Shown here: in pieces, positions 26,904 to 34,447 of the stretch
Layout of the letters: every line of letters begins with the position of its first letter
Numbering within the stretch: the stretch's first letter is position 1
NCBI GenBank assembly: GCA_964369725.1
Contig: CAYJGC010000005.1
Span: forward strand, 1 to 57,547
Length of the DNA stretch: 57,547 bases
From: Paraeggerthella sp964369725
Lineage (GTDB): Bacteria > Actinomycetota > Coriobacteriia > Coriobacteriales > Eggerthellaceae
Reading direction: 5' to 3'
The notes under the pieces: generated by a model
Told to the model about the DNA's origin: nothing
The model's input: only the letters and a program-made list of their open reading frames with translations
Databases searched by the model: none
Translations under genes and position numbers: made by a program

Positions 26904-27775
26904 GAACGCCACGCCATTCGCAGCGACCGCATGGCAGCGTAAGCAATGTCTGGTTGATTCATTGTATAAACATGCAAGCCATCAACGCCTTCAGCTGCAA
27001 GATCTTCAAGCTGGGCGCAAGCGTATTCGATACCAGCATGACGCAGATCTTCGGGAGAATGCTCATAGCGCGCAATGAGCTTAATCAGCGATGCCGGCAA
27101 AGAAGCTCCGCACATAAATACCATTCGCTGAAGCTGGTCTTTACTTAAAAACGGCATGATGCCGCAAGCGATAGGAACTCTCACTCCCGCAGCATAGGCG
27201 GCTTCCCGAAAGCGATAAAAATAACTGTTCGAAAAGAAAAGCTGAGTAACAAAAAATGATGCGCCTGCATCTTGCTTGTATTTCAGATGCTCGATATTGG
27301 TACGACTACAAAAGCAATCGAGGTGCCCTTCGGGATAGGCAGCAGCCCCCACACAAAAATCTTCTTCAACCAAGAATCGTATGAGATCACTAGAATTGCG
27401 AAAAACCGAAGGTTTGCAGCCATGAGTGAGATCCCCGCGCAAAGCCAACACATTGGTAATACCTTTGTCTTTTAAGTCATCGCTCGCTCGTCCGATAAAT
27501 TCTTCCGTGGCGCCAGCACAGGTAAGATGTGCTACGGTGGGCACGTCAAAATCCCCTTGTATCATAGAAGCAATGTCTGCGGTAGCCTGCTTATTCCCAC
27601 TGCCGCCAGCAGAATACGTTACACTTATGAAATCCGGATTAAGATCGGTTAGCTGTTCTGCCATTTTATGAGCAACATCCAGCGTAAGGTCACCTTTGGG
27701 CGGAAAAATCTCAAACGAAACAGGCTGTATACCCTTCGCGCGCGCTTCTTTATATATGTTATGCACCGTTTCCAT
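26900..27775 (-). CDS. metF: 5,10-methylenetetrahydrofolate reductase
   Basis: 291 aa. It makes 5-methyl-THF, the methyl donor for MetH. The TIM-barrel family motifs are present: PVSFEIFPPKGD near the N-terminus, FISVTYSAGGSG, NVLALRGD, FFVTQLFF, and PIACGIMPF. The frame is open to 27955, but the upstream part encodes the structured repeat region; the real start is ATG 27775, just 6 nt after a TATAAT. It is the first gene of the metF, reactivation domain and metH operon, and each junction overlaps. Confidence 0.94.
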   Translation of the reverse strand: METVHNIYKEARAKGIQPVSFEIFPPKGDLTLDVAHKMAEQLTDLNPDFISVTYSAGGSGNKQATADIASMIQGDFDVPTVAHLTCAGATEEFIGRASDDLKDKGITNVLALRGDLTHGCKPSVFRNSSDLIRFLVEEDFCVGAAAYPEGHLDCFCSRTNIEHLKYKQDAGASFFVTQLFFSNSYFYRFREAAYAAGVRVPIACGIMPFLSKDQLQRMVFMCGASLPASLIKLIARYEHSPEDLRHAGIEYACAQLEDLAAEGVDGLHVYTMNQPDIAYAAMRSLRMAWRS

Positions 27776-27781
27776 GGGTTT

Positions 27782-27809
27782 ATTATACGAAATAAGACCG
27801 CAGGCGCAA
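27782..27809 (-). promoter_or_regulatory. metF promoter that predicts a leaderless mRNA
   Basis: On the minus strand, TTGCGC (27809-27804), a 16-bp spacer and a perfect TATAAT (27787-27782) are followed by only AAACCC before ATG 27775. Transcription should start at or within a base of the A of the ATG. No Shine-Dalgarno sequence is present, which agrees. Confidence 0.65.
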
Positions 27810-27960
27810 GCAACTAAGTTGACAGGACGCAAATGGTTGACTTTTCCGCCTGCGATCAGCACTCTCCTCATGACCCCAAACGAGCAGGGAGAATTTTCTA
27901 CTCGATAAGCGTAGAAAATTCTCCCCGTCTCACCACCCTGCATGCCGGTCAACACAGGGC
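27798..27960. repeat. Structured palindromic element upstream of metF
   Basis: Three nested or adjacent stems: CGCAGGCG/CGCCTGCG at 27799-27806 and 27847-27854; a perfect 15-bp stem at 27887-27901 with 27911-27925 and a 9-nt loop; and a CCCTG/CAGGG stem around 27936-27958. No such element is expected in a simple promoter, and the first stem overlaps the -35 of metF. It could be a member of a dispersed repeat family, a regulatory RNA, or a protein-binding site. Only one copy was noticed in this window. Confidence 0.5.
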
Positions 27961-28025
27961 GATTCGTTTATTGACATATTTCTTTCATCTCCAAGCTAGC
28001 GCCAACGTCGTGCATGCAGCACAAT

Positions 28026-28059
28026 AAACGACTACCTATAAGCTTATAGGTAGTCGTTT
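28026..28059 (-). terminator. Perfect 34-nt palindrome, terminator of the TspO-like gene
   Basis: Arms AAACGACTACCTATA (28026-28040) and its complement (28045-28059) surround AGCT, which is itself palindromic, so all 34 nt are self-complementary. It lies 64 nt after the TspO-like stop. The A- and T-rich ends allow termination in either direction. Confidence 0.8.
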
Positions 28060-28122
28060 CGAAAATCTCTTTTGATTGAGTGATCAGGCTCTAGCGTATC
28101 TGTTTAGAACATGAATTATCCC

Positions 28123-28962
28123 TTATGAACCATTGAAGAATTTTCGAATGCTTTTTGGCGAAACAAAAATGCAAACGACACCCACAATGCTCATAAGGTA
28201 AATTACGATAGCAAAGACCGCAGATACTTCGCTTACGTGCACACCGACGCCAACAACCGCCCAGACAAATACAATTGCAGGAATAAAATCATCGTAGCGA
28301 CGATACAGTACATACCCTAAAACCAAAACAGCTGCAACCAATAACAAAGTAGAAATTTCATTAAGTACGGGGATACCGCCGTTGAGAGCACGCGTAAGAA
28401 GATTAGCAAGATTTGCAACCACCGCAACAGTCAGCCACGATGCATAGATTGAAATAGGCATCCAACCCATCCAAGATGTTGCTGTCTTGCGCACCTCACG
28501 ATACAACGCTGCAAGCACAACCCAATCTATTGCTATAACAATGAGGCATAAAAGAATTTGCGAGTAATGCCAAAGAACAAGCCAGAGCAGGTTCAACACG
28601 CAACTTACCGAAAATAGCAGTGCCTCGCGCCCGAACTCACGAGGTCGCGAGGGAGCATTGCGCGTAAAATTCACTAGCCAAAAAACGAGTCCTATGTAGA
28701 TAATTGTCCAAATGAAGAAGACATAACCTGCAGGAGTAAACCACGTATAGACCTCAAAAGCCACCATTGCGGAGGTCACCCCACCAAGAGCCAATCCTTC
28801 AATCAGTCCATTGCCTGCCACCGTGATAAGAAAAAGAGCCCAAACCACCATGGTTTCGAGCGTCACAAGTCCGCTTCGTTCAATTCTTCTGCCTGTCCGC
28901 GATTTTCGCACACGCTGTACGGTTTTTGAAGTTGATGACGGCTTGCTGGCATTGTTTTGCAT
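28123..28962 (-). CDS. Membrane protein resembling the TspO/MBR (tryptophan-rich sensory) family
   Basis: About 279 aa. After a 40-residue basic N-terminus, eight or so hydrophobic segments follow. FTPAGYVFFIWTIIYIGL matches the family helix containing FTPP-W-FxxVW, and MPISIYASWLTVAVVANL resembles the W-rich last part. It is larger than classical five-helix TspO (about 160 aa), with an extra C-terminal membrane region. TspO binds porphyrins or sterols; no function is claimed here. ATG 28962 has GAGG 8 nt upstream; an in-frame GTG lies at 28998. Monocistronic. Confidence 0.7.
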   Translation of the reverse strand: MQNNASKPSSTSKTVQRVRKSRTGRRIERSGLVTLETMVVWALFLITVAGNGLIEGLALGGVTSAMVAFEVYTWFTPAGYVFFIWTIIYIGLVFWLVNFTRNAPSRPREFGREALLFSVSCVLNLLWLVLWHYSQILLCLIVIAIDWVVLAALYREVRKTATSWMGWMPISIYASWLTVAVVANLANLLTRALNGGIPVLNEISTLLLVAAVLVLGYVLYRRYDDFIPAIVFVWAVVGVGVHVSEVSAVFAIVIYLMSIVGVVCIFVSPKSIRKFFNGS

Positions 28963-29146
28963 ATTGGGCCTCGTTTCTTGAAAGTCTACACGTATCACAT
29001 CTACTAGTAAGTTTAACTTTCAAGAAGTTCAAAAGACGTAACGGGCTCTTTGCAATATCGCATCGCTTCGGTTCGCTAGGGGAAGCTGCCGTCACATGCG
29101 ACAAAACCTGAAGTTAGCAGTGTTGCTACCATCAAACAACTTTTGA

Positions 29147-30403
29147 TCAGCCCTCTTCTATGCGAATGCTCAAATAATCTCCTGCTTGTAGGGGGATTTC
29201 AGAGGTAAAAGTATAAATCTCAGACGCGCGATTTCCCACCTCTACTACAGCAGGCTCCAAATAGAAGTCATGGTTTTTAGCACGTTGAATCCATTTAAGA
29301 TCACGCACAACTAGTTGTGCAATCGGGCTGCGTGGTGAAAGCGCTTGGAGCGTTTCGCCTTGACGGAAGCGATTATGGCAAGTTACTTCTATAAGCCATT
29401 GATCATCTTCAATAGGTTCGCAATCACGCACCGTAGCAACATGCACACATTCCTTGACATAGCCGTCGCGTTCATGCGCTTGGTCTGGCTGACCATAGAA
29501 AAAACCCGTACCGTATGGCCGATGCGAGATTGCTAGCAATTCTGGGTAAATAAGCGCGGGATCCGCACCATCAAGAACCGCTCGATATGCATGAACTACT
29601 GAAGCCACATAAAATGCTCGCTTATTGCGTCCTTCGATTTTAAAAGAGTCAACACCAGCTTCAGCCAGATCATTGAGATGCTCTAGCATGTTTAAGTCTT
29701 GTGCATTCATGAGATAAGCGCCGCGTGTATCCTGTTCAATAGGGAAATACTGTCCCGGTCGCTTCTCTTCTACCAAGGCATAATTCCAACGGCAGGGCTG
29801 CGTGCAATGACCCTTATTTGCCGAACGATCCGCCATAGCCGAGCTTATCAAACAACGACCCGACACCGCCATACACATGGCGCCATGAACAAAAGCCTCA
29901 ATCTCAAGATCGCGTGGAGCATCGGCTCTCAAGTTTGCAATATCCTCAACACTCATCTCCCTCGCACACACCACACGAGAAGCCCCCAAATTGTGCCACA
30001 TGCGTGCTGCTTCGGCATTCGCAACCGAAGCCTGTGTACTTACATGAAGCTCAACTTTGGGTGCATGCTTCTGGGCAAGAGCAAACGCACCCAAATCACT
30101 CACAATAAAGGCATCTATCTGAGCAGCAGCAAGAGCCTCAAAATATGCAGGCAACGCAGCGATGTCCTCTGCGTGCATCAGCGTATTGAGTGCAGCAAAC
30201 ACACGCACGCCCGCCGCATGAGCAAACGCCACCGCTTCGGGTATTTGCTCGAGCGAAAAGTTGTCTGCCCGATGACGCATACCAAAACGGTCCGCCGCCA
30301 GATACACGGCATCGGCACCGTAGCGCACGCAAGCTTCTAGCTGGCTCGGCCCTCCAGCAGGAGCGAGCAATTCACGCGTAGATAATGTTGTATTGTTGTG
30401 CAT
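29147..30403 (-). CDS. Peptidase U32 family protein (TrhP/YrrO-like)
   Basis: 418 aa. The U32 signature EAFVHGAMC...GRC is present at about residues 168-184, with further Cys residues (GHCTQPCRW) that bind an Fe-S or metal centre, and the barrel start RELLAPAGGPSQLEACVRYGADAVYLA. Members once called collagenases include TrhP/YrrO, which act in prephenate-dependent hydroxylation of tRNA U34. The length fits the TrhP group. No ribosome site better than GGAA at 8 nt precedes the ATG. It lies downstream of cysS on the same strand, probably as a separate unit. Confidence 0.85.
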   Translation of the reverse strand: MHNNTTLSTRELLAPAGGPSQLEACVRYGADAVYLAADRFGMRHRADNFSLEQIPEAVAFAHAAGVRVFAALNTLMHAEDIAALPAYFEALAAAQIDAFIVSDLGAFALAQKHAPKVELHVSTQASVANAEAARMWHNLGASRVVCAREMSVEDIANLRADAPRDLEIEAFVHGAMCMAVSGRCLISSAMADRSANKGHCTQPCRWNYALVEEKRPGQYFPIEQDTRGAYLMNAQDLNMLEHLNDLAEAGVDSFKIEGRNKRAFYVASVVHAYRAVLDGADPALIYPELLAISHRPYGTGFFYGQPDQAHERDGYVKECVHVATVRDCEPIEDDQWLIEVTCHNRFRQGETLQALSPRSPIAQLVVRDLKWIQRAKNHDFYLEPAVVEVGNRASEIYTFTSEIPLQAGDYLSIRIEEG

Positions 30404-30556
30404 TGTTCAGTTCCAAATCTTTAACAATAGATGAGCGATAGCAAACTTTACTGTCTTTCATAAGATAACAAAAGGGTTTGAGTGTCTCACGCTGGCGCAA
30501 GTCAAAGCTTCAACGCCTCAATCTTCAAATCTCTTGGACAGCAAAACAATACGTTT

Positions 30557-32056
30557 TTAGACAGCAGAAACCCTTGGTCCTTGAGGGGTGTCCTCGATTG
30601 CAAGACCAAGATCGCGCAATCCATCACGCACCGCATCAGCCTTACCCCAATCTTTTGCCGCACGCGCTTCTCCGCGAGCATGCAACAAAGCATCTACTGC
30701 CTCGACAGTATCAGCGCCTGCATAACCGGCAACCTCTATCGCAAGCTGAATAACCTCAACAGGATATTCATTGCCCGCTGAGCCATCTGCCGCACCTAGA
30801 CCAATGCCAAAGGTGGACATAAGTTCAACTATTGTGTCGCGCGCAGCTTGGACTGCGGGTATATCAACTTTCACTAAGTCTTTCCCCACTACAGCAGAAT
30901 TTACTTCTACAATATAATCAAACAGCGATCCTAATGCGCGGCAAGAATTAAAGTCATCATCCATTGCCTGGATAAAGGCAACTTTAATCTCGCGCGTGGA
31001 ATTCTCCAGAGCTTTTGCATCCAACGAAGACGCGCCCTCTTTTGCGTTTTCGAGCTGCCATTCAAGATTTTTTACTGCGTTTTCAATGCGAGCAAGCGCA
31101 ACTTCGGCTTCACCCAGACGATCGTCAGAAAAATCAAGAGGACTGCGATAATGCGTCTGCAGCATCAAAAATCGCAATATTTCAGGACGTGTCGTCTCCA
31201 AAACATCACGCAATAGCATAAAGTTGCCAAGCGACTTGCTCATTTTTTCTGCATTAATTTGAAGCATGCCGCCATGAATCCAGTAGGTAGCAAATGTGCA
31301 GCCACATGCCGCCTCGCTTTGCGCACGCTCATTTTCGTGGTGAGGAAATGCCAGGTCAGCGCCGCCTCCATGAATGTCAAAGGGTAAGCCCAAATACTTT
31401 CTCGACATTGCGGAGCATTCAATGTGCCAGCCCGGACGTCCCATACCCCAAGGCGATTCCCATGCAGGTTCGCCCGGCTTTGCCGCTTTCCACAAGGCAA
31501 AATCAAGAGGATCGCGCTTGCGGTCTTCCACTCCCTTACCATCGGCACGCAACTCGCGATGTCCGGTTTGCATTTCATCAATATTACGTCCTGAAAGTTC
31601 CCCGTAAGCAGGATAAGAGCGAACACTAAAATACACATCTCCATCCACTGCATACGCATGTTCACCCCTGATGAGCTCCTCGATAAGCTCGATCATCGCA
31701 GGAATCTCTTCCGTTGCCTTGGGGCGAATATCTGGGTCAAGTACATTTGCTTTGCGCATGTCTTCAATAAAAGCTGTCGTATATTCTGCCGCCACTTCGG
31801 CAGCATCACGACCTTCTTCAATAGCGCGCCCGATAATCTTGTCATCAACATCCGTTACGTTTTGCACAAAATTAACCTCGAAGCCGCGCCACATAAGGTA
31901 ACGGCGAATCATGTCGAAACTAATGAACGTGCGCGCATTGCCAATATGGATGTAGTTGTAAACGGTTGGTCCGCACACATACATACCCACTTTGCCATGC
32001 TCACGTGTTTCAAAAGGCACCTTTTCACGAGCCTTGGTATCATATAACTTAATCAT
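30557..32056 (-). CDS. cysS: Cysteine--tRNA ligase
   Basis: 499 aa. Class I synthetase with HIGN (37-40), KMSKS (271-275) and zinc ligands at Cys28, Cys214 and His239 (HIECSAM, FPHHENE). The C-terminal DALR-type domain (AKDWGKADAVRDGLRDLGLAIEDTPQGPRV) is complete. AGAGG lies 5 nt before the ATG. It is the last gene of an ispD-ispF-cysE-cysS run on the minus strand. Confidence 0.97.
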   Translation of the reverse strand: MIKLYDTKAREKVPFETREHGKVGMYVCGPTVYNYIHIGNARTFISFDMIRRYLMWRGFEVNFVQNVTDVDDKIIGRAIEEGRDAAEVAAEYTTAFIEDMRKANVLDPDIRPKATEEIPAMIELIEELIRGEHAYAVDGDVYFSVRSYPAYGELSGRNIDEMQTGHRELRADGKGVEDRKRDPLDFALWKAAKPGEPAWESPWGMGRPGWHIECSAMSRKYLGLPFDIHGGGADLAFPHHENERAQSEAACGCTFATYWIHGGMLQINAEKMSKSLGNFMLLRDVLETTRPEILRFLMLQTHYRSPLDFSDDRLGEAEVALARIENAVKNLEWQLENAKEGASSLDAKALENSTREIKVAFIQAMDDDFNSCRALGSLFDYIVEVNSAVVGKDLVKVDIPAVQAARDTIVELMSTFGIGLGAADGSAGNEYPVEVIQLAIEVAGYAGADTVEAVDALLHARGEARAAKDWGKADAVRDGLRDLGLAIEDTPQGPRVSAV

Positions 32057-32153
32057 GCCTGCCTCTTTATCTTACTTAGCTACTTGTTTCATACGACAAT
32101 AATCTGGTCAACCTCTTATCTGTTTTACAAGAGTTCGTTGAAGTTCACCTTAT

Positions 32154-32825
32154 CTATTCGCTGCTTTTCTCGTTCTTTAACTCTTCAAGCTTCTTTTCGA
32201 GCTCGCCGATGCGCTCACATAGTCCCTCGCAGCGCTCCTCAATAGGATCAGGTAGATTTTCTTTGTGGCGCGCTGCATCACTCTTCTCTTGAGCAACACG
32301 CTGTCCATCACGAACAACCACTCGACCAGGAATGCCAATAACGGTTGAATTATCCGGCACGTCGTTAACTACTACGGCTCCGCCGCCCACTTTTGAATTA
32401 TCCCCTAAATATATATCACCAAGAACTGCTGCATTGACGCCAACCAATACGTTGTTTCCCAAGGTAGGGTGGCGTTTCCCTGTTTCCTTACCCGTACCCC
32501 CCAGGGTTACTCCCTGATACAACGTGCAATCATCACCAATGATGGTAGTCTCACCAATAATTACTGCCATTGCATGGTCAATAAAAAAACGGCGGCCTAT
32601 CACTGCTCCTGGATGAATTTCCACGCCAGTCATAAAGCGCGTAAATTGCGACGAAATACGTGCAAGACTCTTGAGTCCATGATTCCACAGCCAATGCTCA
32701 ACAACATGAGACCAGCGCGCATGAAGACCCGGATACGTAAGCCAAATAATAAAAGAACTCTGAGCCGCAGGGTCACGCTCTTTAACAGCGCGAATATCTT
32801 CTGCAATAGTTTGAAATATGTTCAT
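32154..32825 (-). CDS. cysE: Serine O-acetyltransferase
   Basis: 223 aa from ATG 32825 (AAAGG upstream). It acetylates serine with acetyl-CoA, the first step of cysteine synthesis. The N-terminal helices (DIRAVKERDPA, FIIWLTYPGLHA) and left-handed beta-helix hexapeptides (IHPGAVIGRRFFIDHAMAV, TLGGTGKETGKRHPTLGNNV) carry the catalytic Asp/His pair. The C-terminal 35 residues are charged and coiled-coil-like (ERIGELEKKLEELK), longer than the EpsC form. cysK is not in the window. It lies between ispF and cysS. Confidence 0.93.
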   Translation of the reverse strand: MNIFQTIAEDIRAVKERDPAAQSSFIIWLTYPGLHARWSHVVEHWLWNHGLKSLARISSQFTRFMTGVEIHPGAVIGRRFFIDHAMAVIIGETTIIGDDCTLYQGVTLGGTGKETGKRHPTLGNNVLVGVNAAVLGDIYLGDNSKVGGGAVVVNDVPDNSTVIGIPGRVVVRDGQRVAQEKSDAARHKENLPDPIEERCEGLCERIGELEKKLEELKNEKSSE

Positions 32826-32895
32826 AATTACCTTTTCTCTCAATGTATGTATTGTACCCCAAGACTATGAGCTGATTGCTTCGGCAAAACAGCTC

Positions 32896-33405
32896 CTACC
32901 TACATCGATAAAGTAAGCAAACGGCAGAAGAAGCAATACCTTCTTCGCGCCCCACAAAACCAAGGCGCTCGGTCGTAGTTGCCTTCACGCCCACCCTGTC
33001 TACTGAAATATTCATAGCGTGAGCTAAATTTGTGCGCATTTGTTCACGGTAAGGTGCAAGCTTAGGAGCTTGCGCCTCTATCACGCTGTCTACATCCACA
33101 ATCTCAAAGCCCTGTTTACGCACGAACAATGCCACCGCCTCTAAAAGCTTGAGAGAGTCGGCGTCTTTATATGCTGGGTCTGTGTCAGGAAACAACTTTC
33201 CAATGTCCCCGCCGCGCACGCCGCCTAGCAAAGCATCCATAATAGCGTGCGCCAAAACATCGGCATCAGAATGTCCTAAAAGTCCTTGCGTATGCTCAAT
33301 ATCCACGCCACCCAAAATAAGTCTACGCCCCGGCGCAAACGCATGCACATCATATCCTTGCCCGATACGCATATTCTGCAGCTGGTTGTCTAGCAAGTCA
33401 TTCAT
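32896..33405 (-). CDS. ispF: 2-C-methyl-D-erythritol 2,4-cyclodiphosphate synthase
   Basis: 169 aa. It forms the cyclic diphosphate in the MEP isoprenoid pathway. The metal-binding DVH of MRIGQGYDVHAF and the LGHSDADVLAHAIMDALLG motif are intact, followed by GDIGKLFPDTDP and TTERLGFVGREEG. I choose ATG 33405 (AAGGG 8 nt upstream); ATG 33372 would give the minimal enzyme but has no ribosome site. The longer frame would overlap ispD. It lies directly after ispD. Confidence 0.95.
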   Translation of the reverse strand: MNDLLDNQLQNMRIGQGYDVHAFAPGRRLILGGVDIEHTQGLLGHSDADVLAHAIMDALLGGVRGGDIGKLFPDTDPAYKDADSLKLLEAVALFVRKQGFEIVDVDSVIEAQAPKLAPYREQMRTNLAHAMNISVDRVGVKATTTERLGFVGREEGIASSAVCLLYRCR

Positions 33406-33457
33406 AAGGTGCCCTTTTGCATAAACCAACTGTCGCCATTCTGCGCAATTATCCAAC

Positions 33458-34300
33458 TCATTCTTCTGCTCCCTTTGCATACATTGTTCTCACGGCAGCC
33501 ATAAGAAGCAAATAATCTTCAGGAACGGTAAGCTTGATGTTGTCACGCTTGCCCTCGACCACTAATACACGACCGCCTAAGCGCTCAATCAACGACGAAT
33601 CGTCTGTTCCCATAAATCCATCGGACAGCGCCGATGCATGTGCACGACGATAAATGCCTGAACGAAAAACCTGCGGCGTTTGAGCATTCCAAAATACGCT
33701 TCTATCAGGCGTTCCTACTATGACGCCATTTTCAACAACTTTGAGTGTATCAACGGCAGGATGCGCAACAACAATACCATCGCAATCAATATTGCCTTTA
33801 AGCTTGTTGATAGTGTGAGAAATAAGCTCAGGCGTAATGAGAGGCCGGGCACCGTCATGCAATATAACGTAATTGAAGTTCTCTGGCACAAATTCGAGAC
33901 CAGAAAAAGCAGATTCCTGACGACTTGGCCCTGAAGGCGCTACGACAACAGGTGTCACAAACGGAAATGGGTCAATAGCGCGCTTAAGATACTCGCTACA
34001 GCGCTCTTCCGGACACACAATCACGATAAGACCTATATCTCCCACCGCATCAAATGCCTCGGCTGACCATGTCAAAATGGGTTTTCCCGCAATCTCTACT
34101 AATTGCTTACCGCCCTCGTTGCCAAAGCGCTCCCCTGTTCCGCCTGCTAAAATGATGGCAGCTGTTTGGGGATTTTTATCTACTTCACCTTTAAGGCCAT
34201 CCATTGCTTGGGAAATGGCATCAAAATCGAAATAATCCACCATGAGTTCAGGAGCCTTGAGTATCGAAGGCGTATATACTGGATCTACCGCTTTAGACAT
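33458..34300 (-). CDS. ispD: 2-C-methyl-D-erythritol 4-phosphate cytidylyltransferase with N-terminal extension
   Basis: 280 aa against about 230 for the family. The catalytic domain begins at about residue 46: AIILAGGTGERFG with GKQLVEIAGKPIL, then APSGPSRQESAFSGL, LHDGARPLI and FWNAQTPQVF. The first 45 residues (FDFDAISQAMDGLKGEV region) are not family-like. A GAGAGG ribosome site lies before ATG 34300, so the extension seems real. ispF follows 52 bp later; the two catalyse nearly successive MEP steps. Confidence 0.93.
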   Translation of the reverse strand: MSKAVDPVYTPSILKAPELMVDYFDFDAISQAMDGLKGEVDKNPQTAAIILAGGTGERFGNEGGKQLVEIAGKPILTWSAEAFDAVGDIGLIVIVCPEERCSEYLKRAIDPFPFVTPVVVAPSGPSRQESAFSGLEFVPENFNYVILHDGARPLITPELISHTINKLKGNIDCDGIVVAHPAVDTLKVVENGVIVGTPDRSVFWNAQTPQVFRSGIYRRAHASALSDGFMGTDDSSLIERLGGRVLVVEGKRDNIKLTVPEDYLLLMAAVRTMYAKGAEE

Positions 34301-34387
34301 GATGTGCCTCTCTCATTGCTCTTTCCAATACTTGATAAATATCATGCAAATGCTTTTTATTTTTATAGCCCTACCATAATACAACAC

Positions 34388-34417
34388 AAGCGGCATACAC
34401 TCTCGTGCACGCCGCCT
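34388..34417 (-). terminator. Probable terminator of clpC
   Basis: On the minus strand CAGGCGGC pairs with GCCGCTTG (8 bp including one G-U) around a 14-nt loop, followed by TGTTGTATT. The T run is weak. Confidence 0.5.
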
Positions 34418-34447
34418 GTAAATTTCACAAAGCCACAAAAGGATGCC

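Noticed and set aside
26904..27775. Internal cobalamin riboswitch within the methionine operon
   Set aside because: Genes overlap without spacers, so there is no place for one.
27776..27955. N-terminal extension of MetF by 60 codons
   Set aside because: It translates the palindromic element and crosses the promoter; the family starts at the ATG 27775.
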